From assembly GCA_036782755.1 (NCBI GenBank), contig DAIPYL010000033.1, positions 1-18,318 on the forward strand: a stretch of DNA of 18,318 nt. The letters run 5' to 3'. The position numbers were made by a program, and so were the translations under genes. The notes beneath the pieces are model-generated. The model was not told the origin of the DNA. It saw only the letters and a program-made list of their open reading frames with translations, and did no database searches. Origin of the DNA: Jeotgalicoccus sp036782755. Its GTDB lineage: Bacteria; Bacillota; Bacilli; Staphylococcales; Salinicoccaceae. This document shows, piece by piece, positions 1 through 8,034 of the stretch; within the stretch, counting starts at the first letter, position 1, and every line of letters starts with the position of its first letter.

Positions 1-30
1 GCTCATGTGAACTATATCTATCAAAAAATT

Positions 31-65
31 AAAAAAACTGCGGAACCTTTTTTAAGATTCCGCAG
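31..65 (-). terminator. Intrinsic terminator of the parB-ychF unit
   Basis: Read on the minus strand, an 8-bp perfect stem (CTGCGGAA at 38-45 pairing with TTCCGCAG at 58-65) with a 12-nt loop is followed by a run of seven T (A 31-37 on the plus strand). It begins 9 bp after the ychF stop codon, so it plausibly ends the parB-mscS-DUF951-ychF transcript. Bases 1-30 are AT-rich with nothing I can assign. Confidence 0.9.
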
Positions 66-74
66 CTGTTATTA

Positions 75-1175
75 TTAAACGTTAAATCTGAAGTGAACGA
101 CGTCGCCGTCTTTCATAATGTAATCTTTACCTTCAAGACGGACTTTGCCCGCTTCTTTCGCTTTTGCTTCATTGCCCGCTTCCACAAGATCATCGTAGCC
201 GACTGTTTCAGCACGGATGAAACCTTTTTGGAAATCAGTATGAATGATTCCTGCACACTCAGGCGCTGTCATTCCTTTTTTGAATGTCCATGCTCTGACT
301 TCCTGCACACCTGCAGTGAAGTATGTCGCAAGACCAAGCAGGTCGTATGATGCTCTGACCAATTTGTCGAGTCCTGATTCTTTCAGTCCCAGTTCTTCCA
401 GGAACATTTCTTTTTCATCGTCATCAAGTACTGCAATTTCTTCTTCCACTTTTGCAGAAATAACGATTACTTCTGAACCTTCTTCGTCAGCATATTTTTT
501 AATTGCCGTCAGGTGTTCATTATCATCAAGTGATGTTAAGTCATCTTCAGCAACGTTTGCCACATACAGTGTCGGTTTTTGAGTCAGCAGGTGGAAGTGC
601 TTAACCGATTTGATTTCTTCTTCCGAGAACTCAAGTGCACGAACCGGTTTACCGTCTTCCAGTCCTTCTTTAATTTTCGTCAGAATCTTCGCTTCAGCTA
701 TTGCTTCTTTATCTTTCTGCTTCGCCATTTTTTCTACTTTCGGCAAACGTTTGTCGACACTTTCAAGGTCGGCAAAAATAAGTTCCATGTTGATAACTTC
801 AATGTCATCAAGCGGATTTACTTTACCTGATACATGAGTGACGTTCTCGTCATCGAACGCGCGTACAACCTGACAGATCGCATCTACTTCACGAATATTA
901 GCTAAAAACTTATTCCCAAGGCCCTCGCCTTTCGAAGCACCTTTTACGATTCCGGCAATATCCGTAAATTCAAATGCTGTCGGCACAGTTTTCTTAGGTT
1001 CGACAATTTGTGTTAAAACGTTCAGACGCTCATCCGGCACCTCTACGATTCCGACGTTCGGATCGATTGTTGCGAACGGGTAGTTGGCAGCGAGTGCACC
1101 TGCTTTTGTTATTGCGTTAAAAAGTGTTGATTTACCAACGTTTGGCAATCCGACAATTCCTGCAGTTAAAGACAT
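75..1175 (-). CDS. ychF: Ribosome-binding ATPase YchF (Obg-family P-loop NTPase)
   Basis: This is a translation-associated P-loop NTPase of the Obg/HAS-GTPase group. Family members bind ribosomes and prefer ATP to GTP because the G4 motif is NxxE rather than NKxD. Visible motifs are the P-loop GLPNVGKST (residues 9-17), the conserved NYPFATIDPNVG segment (31-42), the G3 motif DIAG (72-75), and an NVAE element in the G4 position. A C-terminal TGS-type domain occupies roughly residue 280 to the end. Length (366 aa) is normal for the family. The ATG start is preceded by AAAGGAG at good spacing. It is last in the parB operon, 13 bp after the DUF951 gene, and followed by a strong terminator. This position near spo0J matches yyaF in Bacillus. 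Identity is secure; cellular role is family knowledge only. Confidence 0.97.
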   Translation of the reverse strand: MSLTAGIVGLPNVGKSTLFNAITKAGALAANYPFATIDPNVGIVEVPDERLNVLTQIVEPKKTVPTAFEFTDIAGIVKGASKGEGLGNKFLANIREVDAICQVVRAFDDENVTHVSGKVNPLDDIEVINMELIFADLESVDKRLPKVEKMAKQKDKEAIAEAKILTKIKEGLEDGKPVRALEFSEEEIKSVKHFHLLTQKPTLYVANVAEDDLTSLDDNEHLTAIKKYADEEGSEVIVISAKVEEEIAVLDDDEKEMFLEELGLKESGLDKLVRASYDLLGLATYFTAGVQEVRAWTFKKGMTAPECAGIIHTDFQKGFIRAETVGYDDLVEAGNEAKAKEAGKVRLEGKDYIMKDGDVVHFRFNV

Positions 1176-1188
1176 AATAGTTGCTCCT

Positions 1189-1374
1189 TTAGTTTATAAT
1201 TACTTTTTTAAGTCGTTTATCAAAGTCGCGGCGCGGCATCATAATCGTCCGGTCGCAGTTCGTACATCTGATTTTTATATCCGCGCCCATCCGGACAATC
1301 TGGAAACTGTTCGTTCCGCAGGGATGCGGCTTTTTCATTTCAACAATATTATTTAAATCGTATTTTTTCTCCAT
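1189..1374 (-). CDS. DUF951 family small protein, function unknown
   Basis: A 61-residue basic protein matching the DUF951 family, short proteins conserved next to ychF in Firmicutes. No function is established that I can cite. The conserved core runs from the PHPCGTN motif (16-22) to the CTNCDR motif (37-42), then a basic tail. H17, C19, C37 and C40 could coordinate a metal ion in a zinc-ribbon-like fold; this is inference from spacing only. The ATG start is supported by a strong Shine-Dalgarno, GGGGAG at 1384-1389 (minus strand), which lies inside the last codons of the upstream mscS-family gene just before its stop, so translation is probably coupled. It lies 6 bp after that gene and 13 bp before ychF, in the same transcript. 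Confidence 0.9.
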   Translation of the reverse strand: MEKKYDLNNIVEMKKPHPCGTNSFQIVRMGADIKIRCTNCDRTIMMPRRDFDKRLKKVIIN

Positions 1375-1380
1375 AATTAC

Positions 1381-2304
1381 TTACTCCCCGGCATCATTTT
1401 GATCGAAATCGCTAATGTCCATTGTAGGTACAGATACAAATACTCCATGTGATTCAAGATACTGTTTCAGGCGTTTGCGTGTGCGTCTTGTCGCACCGAA
1501 ATGCTCCATCGGCTGGGTTGTCAGCATAATGCGCATCGTCGCTTCACCCTGCTGTATGTCCTGCACACCTAATATTGCCGGCTGCTCGACAAGCACTTCT
1601 TCTTCACGCCAGTGATTTTCGAAATATTTATTAATCATATCTTCAACATTATCCAGATTTTCCTGAATAGAGAAGTTCATATCGAGGTATGAAATGGAAT
1701 TATAGCGCGAGAAGTTAATTACTTCGTTAATCGTGCCGTTTGGAATCATATATAATTCGCCTTCATAGCCCTGAATACGCGATGATCGCAATCCTAATGA
1801 TAACACTTCGCCTTCGGCAACAGTAGTACCTGACGTATTTACTCTGACGAAGTCGCCTTTATCAAACTGATTTTCCAAAATGATAAAAAATCCGGTAATC
1901 ATATCTTTGACTAGGCTCTGCGCACCAAAACCGATCGCCAGACCTACAACACCGGCACCGGCTAATAGTGTGGCGACGGGAATACTGAATAATTCGAGTA
2001 CGCCCACGATAACGAAGAACCAGATGAAGATTGTTGCACCGTTCTGCAGCACATTAATCAGTGTGTTATTACGTTTGTCAGAACCCTTCAAGCGGGATTT
2101 TGATTTATATTTAAAGAAATTATCAATCAGACGGTTCGCGACCTTCATCAGGATGTAACCGGCGATTATAAAAATTAACGCAAATAAAATATTTCTGCCA
2201 ATATCGATCCATAATTGAGGGTCCTGAAATTTCTGGATGAGTTCCTGCATAAACCCAATTGGATCTTCAGGGTCTGCTGTATTAAACAAAGTTAAAAACT
2301 GCAT
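1381..2304 (-). CDS. MscS-family small-conductance mechanosensitive channel
   Basis: A 307-residue inner-membrane protein of the MscS family, homoheptameric channels that open under membrane tension to release solutes on osmotic downshock. Predicted layout: an amphipathic N-terminus, TM1 about 35-58, a basic cytoplasmic loop (64-80), TM2 about 83-107, and the pore helix TM3 about 110-140. TM3 has the family's Gly/Ala-packed pattern (LLAGAGVVGLAIGFGAQ, 113-129). It is followed by the beta domain with the signature MIPNG (186-190) and an alpha/beta C-terminal domain. Length fits the short MscS/YkuT-like class. The ATG start has AGAGGA upstream. It lies 18 bp downstream of parB and 6 bp upstream of the DUF951 gene, in one operon. 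Nothing in the sequence links it functionally to chromosome segregation; the neighbourhood appears to be inherited gene order. Confidence 0.95.
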   Translation of the reverse strand: MQFLTLFNTADPEDPIGFMQELIQKFQDPQLWIDIGRNILFALIFIIAGYILMKVANRLIDNFFKYKSKSRLKGSDKRNNTLINVLQNGATIFIWFFVIVGVLELFSIPVATLLAGAGVVGLAIGFGAQSLVKDMITGFFIILENQFDKGDFVRVNTSGTTVAEGEVLSLGLRSSRIQGYEGELYMIPNGTINEVINFSRYNSISYLDMNFSIQENLDNVEDMINKYFENHWREEEVLVEQPAILGVQDIQQGEATMRIMLTTQPMEHFGATRRTRKRLKQYLESHGVFVSVPTMDISDFDQNDAGE

Positions 2305-2322
2305 ATATTAAATCCTCTTTCT

Positions 2323-3096
2323 TTATTTTTTCTGAAGCATCGCGAGGATTCTCTTAAATTCTTCCTCAGATGTAAACTCCAGCTGTATCATTCCTTTATT
2401 CTTTACTTTTTTAATTTGCACATTCGTACCGTAATGCTCTTTGAGCTGATTTTCATACCCTTCTAAAAACCTCAGCTTCTTAGCTGTTTTCTTAATCTTT
2501 TTCTTTTTACCGAATGTTTTCACGTAGGCTTCAAGCGAGCGTACACTCATGTTCTGTGCAATTGCTTCTTCAGCCACCTGTTCCATTAACAGGGAATCTT
2601 TTAAAGACAGCAGCGTTCTGCCGTGTGCGCTGCTCAGCTTTTGTTCGTTCATCGCGCGTTTAACTGCTGCAGGCAGATTTAAAAGTCTCAGCATATTTGC
2701 GATGTAGGATCTCGACTTACCGAGACGCTGTGACAGTTCATCCTGAGTCAGCTCTGCTTTCGTCATAAGCTCTCTGTAGCTTTCCGCTTCTTCAAGCGCA
2801 CTCAAATCTTCGCGCTGCAGATTTTCTATAATTGCAAGTTCCATCATTTCCTTATCAGACATGCCGGTAATAATCGCAGGAATTTTTTCAAGCCCTGCTC
2901 TCCGGCTTGCTCTAAGCCGACGTTCTCCGGCAACCAGCGTATAGCCTTTTACCGATTTTCTTACAGTGACCGGCTGCATTACGCCGTGAATCAAAATACT
3001 GTTCTTTAAATCTTCCAGTTTTTCCTCATCAAAAGTCTGTCTCGGCTGGTATGGATTTTTGCGGATTTCCTTAATAGGCAGCTCTATAATTTCCAC
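2323..3096 (-). CDS. parB: Chromosome-partitioning protein ParB (Spo0J)
   Basis: This is the ParB/Spo0J centromere-binding protein, a CTP-dependent clamp that loads at parS sites near the origin and recruits SMC condensin. Visible parts: the N-terminal NPYQPR motif (14-19), the nucleotide-binding arginine patch GERRLRA (57-63), the ENLQRED motif (91-97), and a helix-turn-helix about 115-140. A basic linker is followed by a short C-terminal dimerisation region. Length (257 aa) is slightly shorter than B. subtilis Spo0J. The start codon is GTG, preceded by GGTGAG; no in-frame ATG fits better. It is first in its own transcription unit, separated from noc by a terminator and a promoter. No parA/soj is present next to it, as recalled for staphylococci, whereas B. 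subtilis has soj immediately upstream. It is distinguished from the noc paralogue by lacking the amphipathic membrane-targeting N-terminus. Confidence 0.93.
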   Translation of the reverse strand: MEIIELPIKEIRKNPYQPRQTFDEEKLEDLKNSILIHGVMQPVTVRKSVKGYTLVAGERRLRASRRAGLEKIPAIITGMSDKEMMELAIIENLQREDLSALEEAESYRELMTKAELTQDELSQRLGKSRSYIANMLRLLNLPAAVKRAMNEQKLSSAHGRTLLSLKDSLLMEQVAEEAIAQNMSVRSLEAYVKTFGKKKKIKKTAKKLRFLEGYENQLKEHYGTNVQIKKVKNKGMIQLEFTSEEEFKRILAMLQKK

Positions 3097-3135
3097 CGTT
3101 ATCTCACCGACTTTGCATAGTTAAAATACAGTTCA

Positions 3136-3164
3136 ATTATAACAGTATCGTTACTGTTTGTAAG
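3136..3164 (-). promoter_or_regulatory. Promoter of the parB-ychF unit, containing a dyad
   Basis: On the minus strand a perfect -10 TATAAT (3136-3141) has a -35-like CTTACA (3159-3164, 4 of 6 consensus) at exactly 17 bp. Transcription would start near 3129, about 33 nt before the GTG start of parB. The spacer is almost filled by an inverted repeat, AACAGTA (3141-3147), 4-nt centre, TACTGTT (3152-3158). That placement could make it an operator, but no binding protein is evident. The promoter lies only a few bases after the noc terminator. Confidence 0.65.
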
Positions 3165-3166
3165 TC

Positions 3167-3195
3167 AAAAAAGAACTCACACTGTCAGGTGTGAG
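3167..3195 (-). terminator. Intrinsic terminator downstream of noc
   Basis: Minus-strand hairpin with a 7-bp perfect stem (CTCACAC at 3176-3182 with GTGTGAG at 3189-3195) and a 6-nt loop, followed by TTCTTTTTT. It starts two bases past the noc stop codon and would end the rnpA-to-noc transcript, isolating it from parB. Confidence 0.85.
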
Positions 3196-3197
3196 CA

Positions 3198-4010
3198 CTA
3201 TTTGTATATACGTATCGTTACTTCATGCAGTTCGTCGGTTTCGGATGTTTCAATGTTCACATCGATACCTTTATCCTGCAGCTTCTTAATATCCCGTTCA
3301 AAATCATTCAGCATAAACGCCACATCGTCATTAAAGTTAATCTGCTCGATGCGGACTTTCTGACGGTTCTTTACAGCAAGTTCTGTTTCTTTAACCGTCA
3401 GATTATCCTTAACGATATTTTTAAGAACGTCGCATTGGGTATCGTTATCCAGAATAAGCAATGCCCGTGCATGTCTCTCGGTAATATCATCTTTTTCGAG
3501 CGCCGTTATAACGTCGTTAGACAGCTTTAACAGCCGTAATTTATTAGCGATAAACGACTGGCTTTTACCGATGCTTTCCGCCAGATCCTTCTGTGTAATA
3601 TCATCCATCGCAAGCAGCTGTTTGTATGCCCGTGCTTCTTCGATACTCGATAAATTCTCACGCTGAATATTTTCAATCAGTGCAATCGCTGCCGATTCCT
3701 GATCTGTTAAATATTTAACGATGGCCTGAGTATCATCAAAGCCGAGATATTTCAGTGCTCTGAATCTGCGCTCGCCTGCAATAATTTCATACATGCCCTC
3801 TTCAATCGGACGCAGTGTAATCGGCTGCAGCAGTCCGTGCGCTTTGATGGAATGTGCGAGCTCCTCAATACGCTGATGATTAAATACAGTACGCGGCTGG
3901 TACTGGTTCGGTACGATGTGCTCTATCTGCACAGTGACCAGAGAATCATCATCAGAACGCGTTTCGCTTTTATCTATGAGATTAAATAATTTTGAAAATG
4001 GTTTTTTCAC
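3198..4010 (-). CDS. noc: Nucleoid occlusion protein Noc (ParB paralogue)
   Basis: Noc is a ParB-like CTPase that binds Noc-binding sites across the chromosome and tethers them to the membrane, blocking FtsZ assembly over the nucleoid. Seen: a short amphipathic N-terminus (MKKPFSKLFNLIDK) like the membrane-targeting helix of known Noc proteins, the NQYQPR motif (35-40), the arginine patch GERRFRA (79-85), ENIQREN (113-119) and a helix-turn-helix about 138-161. I chose the GTG at 4008-4010 (270 aa). A GTG four codons further upstream (4022) is also open, but GGGTGGTGG at 4016-4024 is well spaced only for 4010, and the resulting N-terminus matches my recollection of S. aureus Noc. It follows rsmG by 16 bp and is last in the rnpA operon, with a terminator at its stop. 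The position after rsmG is the standard noc position in Bacillales. Confidence 0.93.
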   Translation of the reverse strand: MKKPFSKLFNLIDKSETRSDDDSLVTVQIEHIVPNQYQPRTVFNHQRIEELAHSIKAHGLLQPITLRPIEEGMYEIIAGERRFRALKYLGFDDTQAIVKYLTDQESAAIALIENIQRENLSSIEEARAYKQLLAMDDITQKDLAESIGKSQSFIANKLRLLKLSNDVITALEKDDITERHARALLILDNDTQCDVLKNIVKDNLTVKETELAVKNRQKVRIEQINFNDDVAFMLNDFERDIKKLQDKGIDVNIETSETDELHEVTIRIYK

Positions 4011-4026
4011 ACATTCCACCACCCTT

Positions 4027-4746
4027 TTATTTTAATGGGGATTTATTAGGTGTACCCGGTTTGCGCGGATACTTCTTAGGTGTTTTACGTTTTTTTTCGA
4101 CAATTATAATATAGCGGTCGCTTTCTTCCTGCGGCAGTGACAGCTGGTGAACTGCTGTCATTTCCCCGCCGAGCACGTCCAGCGCGAATTTACTCTCATC
4201 GAGTTCCTCCTGCGCTTTCCTGCCTTTCATCACGATAAACTGTCCGCCGGTACGTACGAGCGGCAGGCACAGTTCGGATAAGACGTTCAGCTGTGCAACA
4301 GCGCGTGCTGTCACTACATCAAACATATGTCTCGCATCCGCTTTATGGTTGCCGAATGTCTCCGCTCTGTCATGCACCAGGTGCATTTTATCGAGTCCGA
4401 GCTCAGCTGTGAGTTCGTTCAGGAAATTAATGCGTTTGTTTAAAGAATCAACAATCGTAATTTTTAAGTCCGGACGGATAATTTTCATCGGGATGCTCGG
4501 AAATCCGGCACCTGCACCGACGTCGCAAAGGCTCGCGCCTTCGTCGATATCCGCATAGAATAAGGGTGTAATTGAATCGTAGAAATGCTTTAAATATACT
4601 TCTTCGATTTCAGTTACAGCCGTTAAATTAATCTTTTCGTTCCACTCAACAAGCATCTCGTAATAGGTTTTGAACTGGCCGAGCTGTGTGTCAGTCAGTT
4701 CAATTCCCTGTTCTTTTAAGGCATTTATAAATTCTTGTTCGTTCAT
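4027..4746 (-). CDS. rsmG: 16S rRNA (guanine-527-N7)-methyltransferase RsmG
   Basis: A SAM-dependent methyltransferase that modifies G527 in the 530 loop of 16S rRNA; loss of the enzyme gives low-level streptomycin resistance in several bacteria. The Rossmann-type SAM site is visible as DVGAGAGFPSIPM (75-87), with the acidic TIVDS strand end (97-101) and the ARAVA element (147-151). The C-terminus is a lysine/proline-rich basic tail (about 217-239), a feature I recall in staphylococcal RsmG, perhaps aiding rRNA contact. Length (239 aa) is typical. Its ATG overlaps the mnmG stop as ATGA, implying translational coupling within the mnmE-mnmG-rsmG-noc order conserved at Firmicute origins. Formerly gidB. 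Confidence 0.97.
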   Translation of the reverse strand: MNEQEFINALKEQGIELTDTQLGQFKTYYEMLVEWNEKINLTAVTEIEEVYLKHFYDSITPLFYADIDEGASLCDVGAGAGFPSIPMKIIRPDLKITIVDSLNKRINFLNELTAELGLDKMHLVHDRAETFGNHKADARHMFDVVTARAVAQLNVLSELCLPLVRTGGQFIVMKGRKAQEELDESKFALDVLGGEMTAVHQLSLPQEESDRYIIIVEKKRKTPKKYPRKPGTPNKSPLK

Positions 4747-6626
4747 GATTCTACCCTTTTCACATTACCCTGTTCGATATAGACAAGCAGAATGGAAGTG
4801 TCTGCAGGGTTTACCCCTGAAATACGTGACGCCTGCGCCATGTTAAGCGGCTTAACTTCTTTTAGTTTCATGCGCGCTTCTGTCGCGAGCGAATGTATCG
4901 CATCGTAATCGATATTTTCAGGAATTTTTTTGTCTTCCATACGCTTCATCTTCTCGACCTGCTGTAATGATTTTTTAATATAACCATCGTATTTAATCTG
5001 TACTTCAACCTGCTCGTATTCTTCCTGGTGCAGGGTGATTTCTTCGTTTAAAATTTCCATAATCGACTTGTAATCCATTTCCGGACGGCGTAATAAGTCC
5101 GCTGCAAGGATACCGTCTTTCAGCGCTGTACCGCCGCGTTCAGCGACGATGTTCTGCGTGTGCTCATTCGGCTTAATGCGCGTTTTCTGCAGACGCTCGA
5201 GTTCAGCATCAATGTTTTCTTTTTTCTTATGGAATCTTGCCAGACGCTCGTCGCTGATCAGACCGTTGTCGTGACCGATTTCAGTCAGACGGATATCCGC
5301 ATTATCGTGACGGAGCAGCAGTCTGTGTTCGGCGCGTGACGTTAACAGACGGTACGGTTCATTCGTACCTTTCGTTACTAAGTCGTCAATCAGTACACCG
5401 ATATATGCATCTGTACGGCTTAAAATTAATTCTTCTTTGCCTAACAGATTGTTCGCTGCGTTAATACCAGCGATTAAGCCTTGTCCGGCCGCTTCTTCAT
5501 AACCGCTCGTCCCGTTAATCTGGCCGGCAGTATAAAGGTTTTTAATTTTCTTCGTTTCAAGTGTCGGCCACAGCTGAGTCGGTACTAATGCATCGTACTC
5601 AATTGCGTAGCCTGCACGCATCATGCGCGCATTTTCAAGTCCCGGTATGCTCGTTACCATATCGCGCTGAACGCTTTCCGGCATACTCGTTGATAAGCCC
5701 TGCACGTAAACTTCCTTCGTATTGCGGCCTTCCGGCTCAAGGAAAATCTGATGGCGCGGTTTATCGTTGAAGCGGACGATTTTATCTTCGATTGAAGGAC
5801 AGTATCTCGGACCCGTTCCCTGAACAACACCTGAGTACATTGCTGAGAGATGCAGGTTCGCTGTAATAATTTCGTGTGTTTCCGGTGACGTGTATGTTAA
5901 CCAGCATGGCAGCTGGTCCATAATGAATTCTGTCGTATCAAAACTGAATGCGCGCGGCACATCGTCTCCGGGCTGAATTTCAGTTTTTGAGTAATCGATT
6001 GAATCTGCGTTAACACGCGGCGGCGTGCCCGTTTTAAAACGGATAATTTCAAAACCGAGCTCTTTCAGCTGATCTGCAAGAGCAAGTGACGGAATCTGGT
6101 GATTCGGTCCGCTTGAATATTTTAAATCGCCTAAAATAATTTCACCGCGCAGGAACGTACCCGTCGTAATAATTACCGCATCAGCATCATATACTGTGCC
6201 GACATTCGTTCTGACACCGCGTACAATATCATCTTCTATAATGAGTTCGTCGACGAGTCCCTGTAAAATATCGAGGTTCGGTTCCTGTTCAAGCAATGAT
6301 TTCATTTCCTGCTGATAAAGGACTTTATCCGCCTGCGCACGGAGTGCACGCACCGCAGGTCCTTTACCTGTATTAAGCATCCGCATCTGGATATGTGTTT
6401 TGTCTATAACTTTCGCCATCTGTCCGCCGAGCGCATCTACTTCACGCACGACGATCCCTTTTGCCGGTCCGCCGACAGAAGGGTTACATGGCATAAATGC
6501 GATGTTATCCAGATTGATTGTCAGCATCAGTGTTTTTAATCCTTTGCGGCTTGCTGCAAGTCCCGCTTCAACACCTGCGTGACCTGCTCCGATAACTATC
6601 ACATCATATTTAATATTGCCGGTCAT
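4743..6626 (-). CDS. mnmG: tRNA uridine-34 5-carboxymethylaminomethyl modification protein MnmG
   Basis: MnmG (GidA) is the FAD- and NADH-dependent partner of MnmE. The complex builds the cmnm5 group on the wobble uridine of a subset of tRNAs, using glycine and methylenetetrahydrofolate in the cytoplasm. The N-terminal dinucleotide-binding motif GAGHAG (13-18) and the MPCNPSVGG motif with Cys47 are present. So are the NTGKGPAVRALR segment (85-96) and the second signature GPRYCPSIEDK with Cys276, corresponding to the catalytic Cys277 of the E. coli enzyme. The helical C-terminal domain that contacts MnmE and tRNA is complete; length (627 aa) is standard. The ATG is preceded by a strong GGAGG. 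It sits 17 bp downstream of mnmE and overlaps rsmG by 4 bp, so all three are co-translated from one mRNA. Confidence 0.98.
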   Translation of the reverse strand: MTGNIKYDVIVIGAGHAGVEAGLAASRKGLKTLMLTINLDNIAFMPCNPSVGGPAKGIVVREVDALGGQMAKVIDKTHIQMRMLNTGKGPAVRALRAQADKVLYQQEMKSLLEQEPNLDILQGLVDELIIEDDIVRGVRTNVGTVYDADAVIITTGTFLRGEIILGDLKYSSGPNHQIPSLALADQLKELGFEIIRFKTGTPPRVNADSIDYSKTEIQPGDDVPRAFSFDTTEFIMDQLPCWLTYTSPETHEIITANLHLSAMYSGVVQGTGPRYCPSIEDKIVRFNDKPRHQIFLEPEGRNTKEVYVQGLSTSMPESVQRDMVTSIPGLENARMMRAGYAIEYDALVPTQLWPTLETKKIKNLYTAGQINGTSGYEEAAGQGLIAGINAANNLLGKEELILSRTDAYIGVLIDDLVTKGTNEPYRLLTSRAEHRLLLRHDNADIRLTEIGHDNGLISDERLARFHKKKENIDAELERLQKTRIKPNEHTQNIVAERGGTALKDGILAADLLRRPEMDYKSIMEILNEEITLHQEEYEQVEVQIKYDGYIKKSLQQVEKMKRMEDKKIPENIDYDAIHSLATEARMKLKEVKPLNMAQASRISGVNPADTSILLVYIEQGNVKRVES

Positions 6627-6643
6627 TATTTAACCTCCTGTAT

Positions 6644-8020
6644 TTACTTCCCTAGACAGAATTGACTAAAGAGTTTATCTATTAATTGTTCCGATACGTC
6701 TTCTCCGATAACTTCTCCGAGCAGTTCCCACGTTTTAATGAGATCGATTTGAATAATATCCACCGGCACATCTATTTCTGCCGAAGATATTGCATCTTCA
6801 ATCGATACTTTTGCCTGCTCGAGAAGATTAATGTGACGGTTATTCGATACGTAAGTCGAATCCGTTGATGACAGGCTGCCGTCGAAAAACATCTTCTGGA
6901 TTTCGTTTTCCAGATCATCGACGCCTTCACCATTTATAATGGACGTTTTAATTAACGGTATTTTAAAGTGTTCTTCCAGATACTTAAGATCCAGATTGTT
7001 TTCAAGGTCGAGCTTGTTCACGATACCGATCACTTTTTTATCATCTGCTGATTCTAAAAGCTCGAGATCTTCCGGTGTCAGCTCATCGTTGTTGTTCATG
7101 ACGTATAAAATCAGTTCCGCACCTTTCAGTGCTTCGCGCGAACGTTCCACGCCGATTTTTTCAACGATATCATCCGTTTCGCGAATACCTGCCGTATCGA
7201 CGAGCTTCAGCGGAACGCCATTGACGTTAACGTATTCTTCCAGAATATCACGCGTCGTTCCGGCAACATCCGTTACAATCGCTTTATTATCCTGAATTAA
7301 ATAGTTTAAGAGCGAACTCTTGCCAACGTTCGGCTTGCCGACGATAACCGTGCTTAAGCCTTCACGTAAAATACGGCCCTCAGCACTCGATTTGAGCAAT
7401 TTATCAATATTCATGCTGACATTTTTCGCTTCTTCCAGCAGGAAAGATGTCGTCGCTTCTTCAACGTCATCGTATTCCGGATAGTCGATATTCACTTCAA
7501 CCTGCGCAAGAATGTTTAAAATGCTCTGGCGAAGTTCTTCGATATAAGTTTTTAAGCGTCCCTGCACTTGCTGGTTCGCAACTTTCGATGCTTCGTTCGT
7601 CTTCGCACGGATAAAGTCCATCACCGCTTCCGCCTGTGATAAGTCCACCCGTCCATTTAAGAATGCACGCTTCGTAAATTCACCCGGTTCCGCCATTCTG
7701 GCACCGTTGTTTAATGTCAGCTGCAGTACGCGGTTCACTGTGTGAATACCGCCGTGGCAATTAATCTCCACGATGTCTTCTCTCGTGTATGTCTTCGGTG
7801 CACGCATTAATGCTACCATGACTTCCTCAACCGTTTCACCGGTCTTCGGGTCAACAATGTGCCCGTAATTAATCGTATGTGATTCTGTGTCAGTTAATTT
7901 TTTCGCACCTTTATACAGACGGTCTGCAATTTCAATCGCATCTTCACCTGATAAACGAACGATAGCAATCGCTCCTTCACCAACCGGTGTGGAGATGCTT
8001 GAGATCGTTTCAAATTGCAT
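6644..8020 (-). CDS. mnmE: tRNA modification GTPase MnmE
   Basis: MnmE (TrmE/ThdF) is a dimerising GTPase that works with MnmG on the tRNA wobble uridine. Layout: an N-terminal folate-binding domain (about 1-118), then a helical domain interrupted by the G domain. The G domain has GKPNVGKSS (228-236), the GTTRD switch region (254-258), DTAG (275-278) and NKLD (335-338). The protein ends in the family hallmark FCLGK (454-458) with its essential cysteine. I place the start at the ATG at 8018-8020 (458 aa): AAAAGGAG ends 8 nt upstream of it, whereas an in-frame TTG at 8026 is only 2 nt from that ribosome-binding site. The gene follows jag and precedes mnmG in the same operon. All motifs are intact. 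Confidence 0.98.
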   Translation of the reverse strand: MQFETISSISTPVGEGAIAIVRLSGEDAIEIADRLYKGAKKLTDTESHTINYGHIVDPKTGETVEEVMVALMRAPKTYTREDIVEINCHGGIHTVNRVLQLTLNNGARMAEPGEFTKRAFLNGRVDLSQAEAVMDFIRAKTNEASKVANQQVQGRLKTYIEELRQSILNILAQVEVNIDYPEYDDVEEATTSFLLEEAKNVSMNIDKLLKSSAEGRILREGLSTVIVGKPNVGKSSLLNYLIQDNKAIVTDVAGTTRDILEEYVNVNGVPLKLVDTAGIRETDDIVEKIGVERSREALKGAELILYVMNNNDELTPEDLELLESADDKKVIGIVNKLDLENNLDLKYLEEHFKIPLIKTSIINGEGVDDLENEIQKMFFDGSLSSTDSTYVSNNRHINLLEQAKVSIEDAISSAEIDVPVDIIQIDLIKTWELLGEVIGEDVSEQLIDKLFSQFCLGK

Positions 8021-8034
8021 GTTCAAAACTCCTT

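Noticed and set aside
6939..7295. A 118-codon open frame on the plus strand opposite mnmE (and similar frames opposite ychF, noc, mscS, gyrB and gyrA)
   Set aside because: These mirror codon bias of well-identified conserved genes, have serine-rich composition, lack ribosome-binding sites and resemble no known family.
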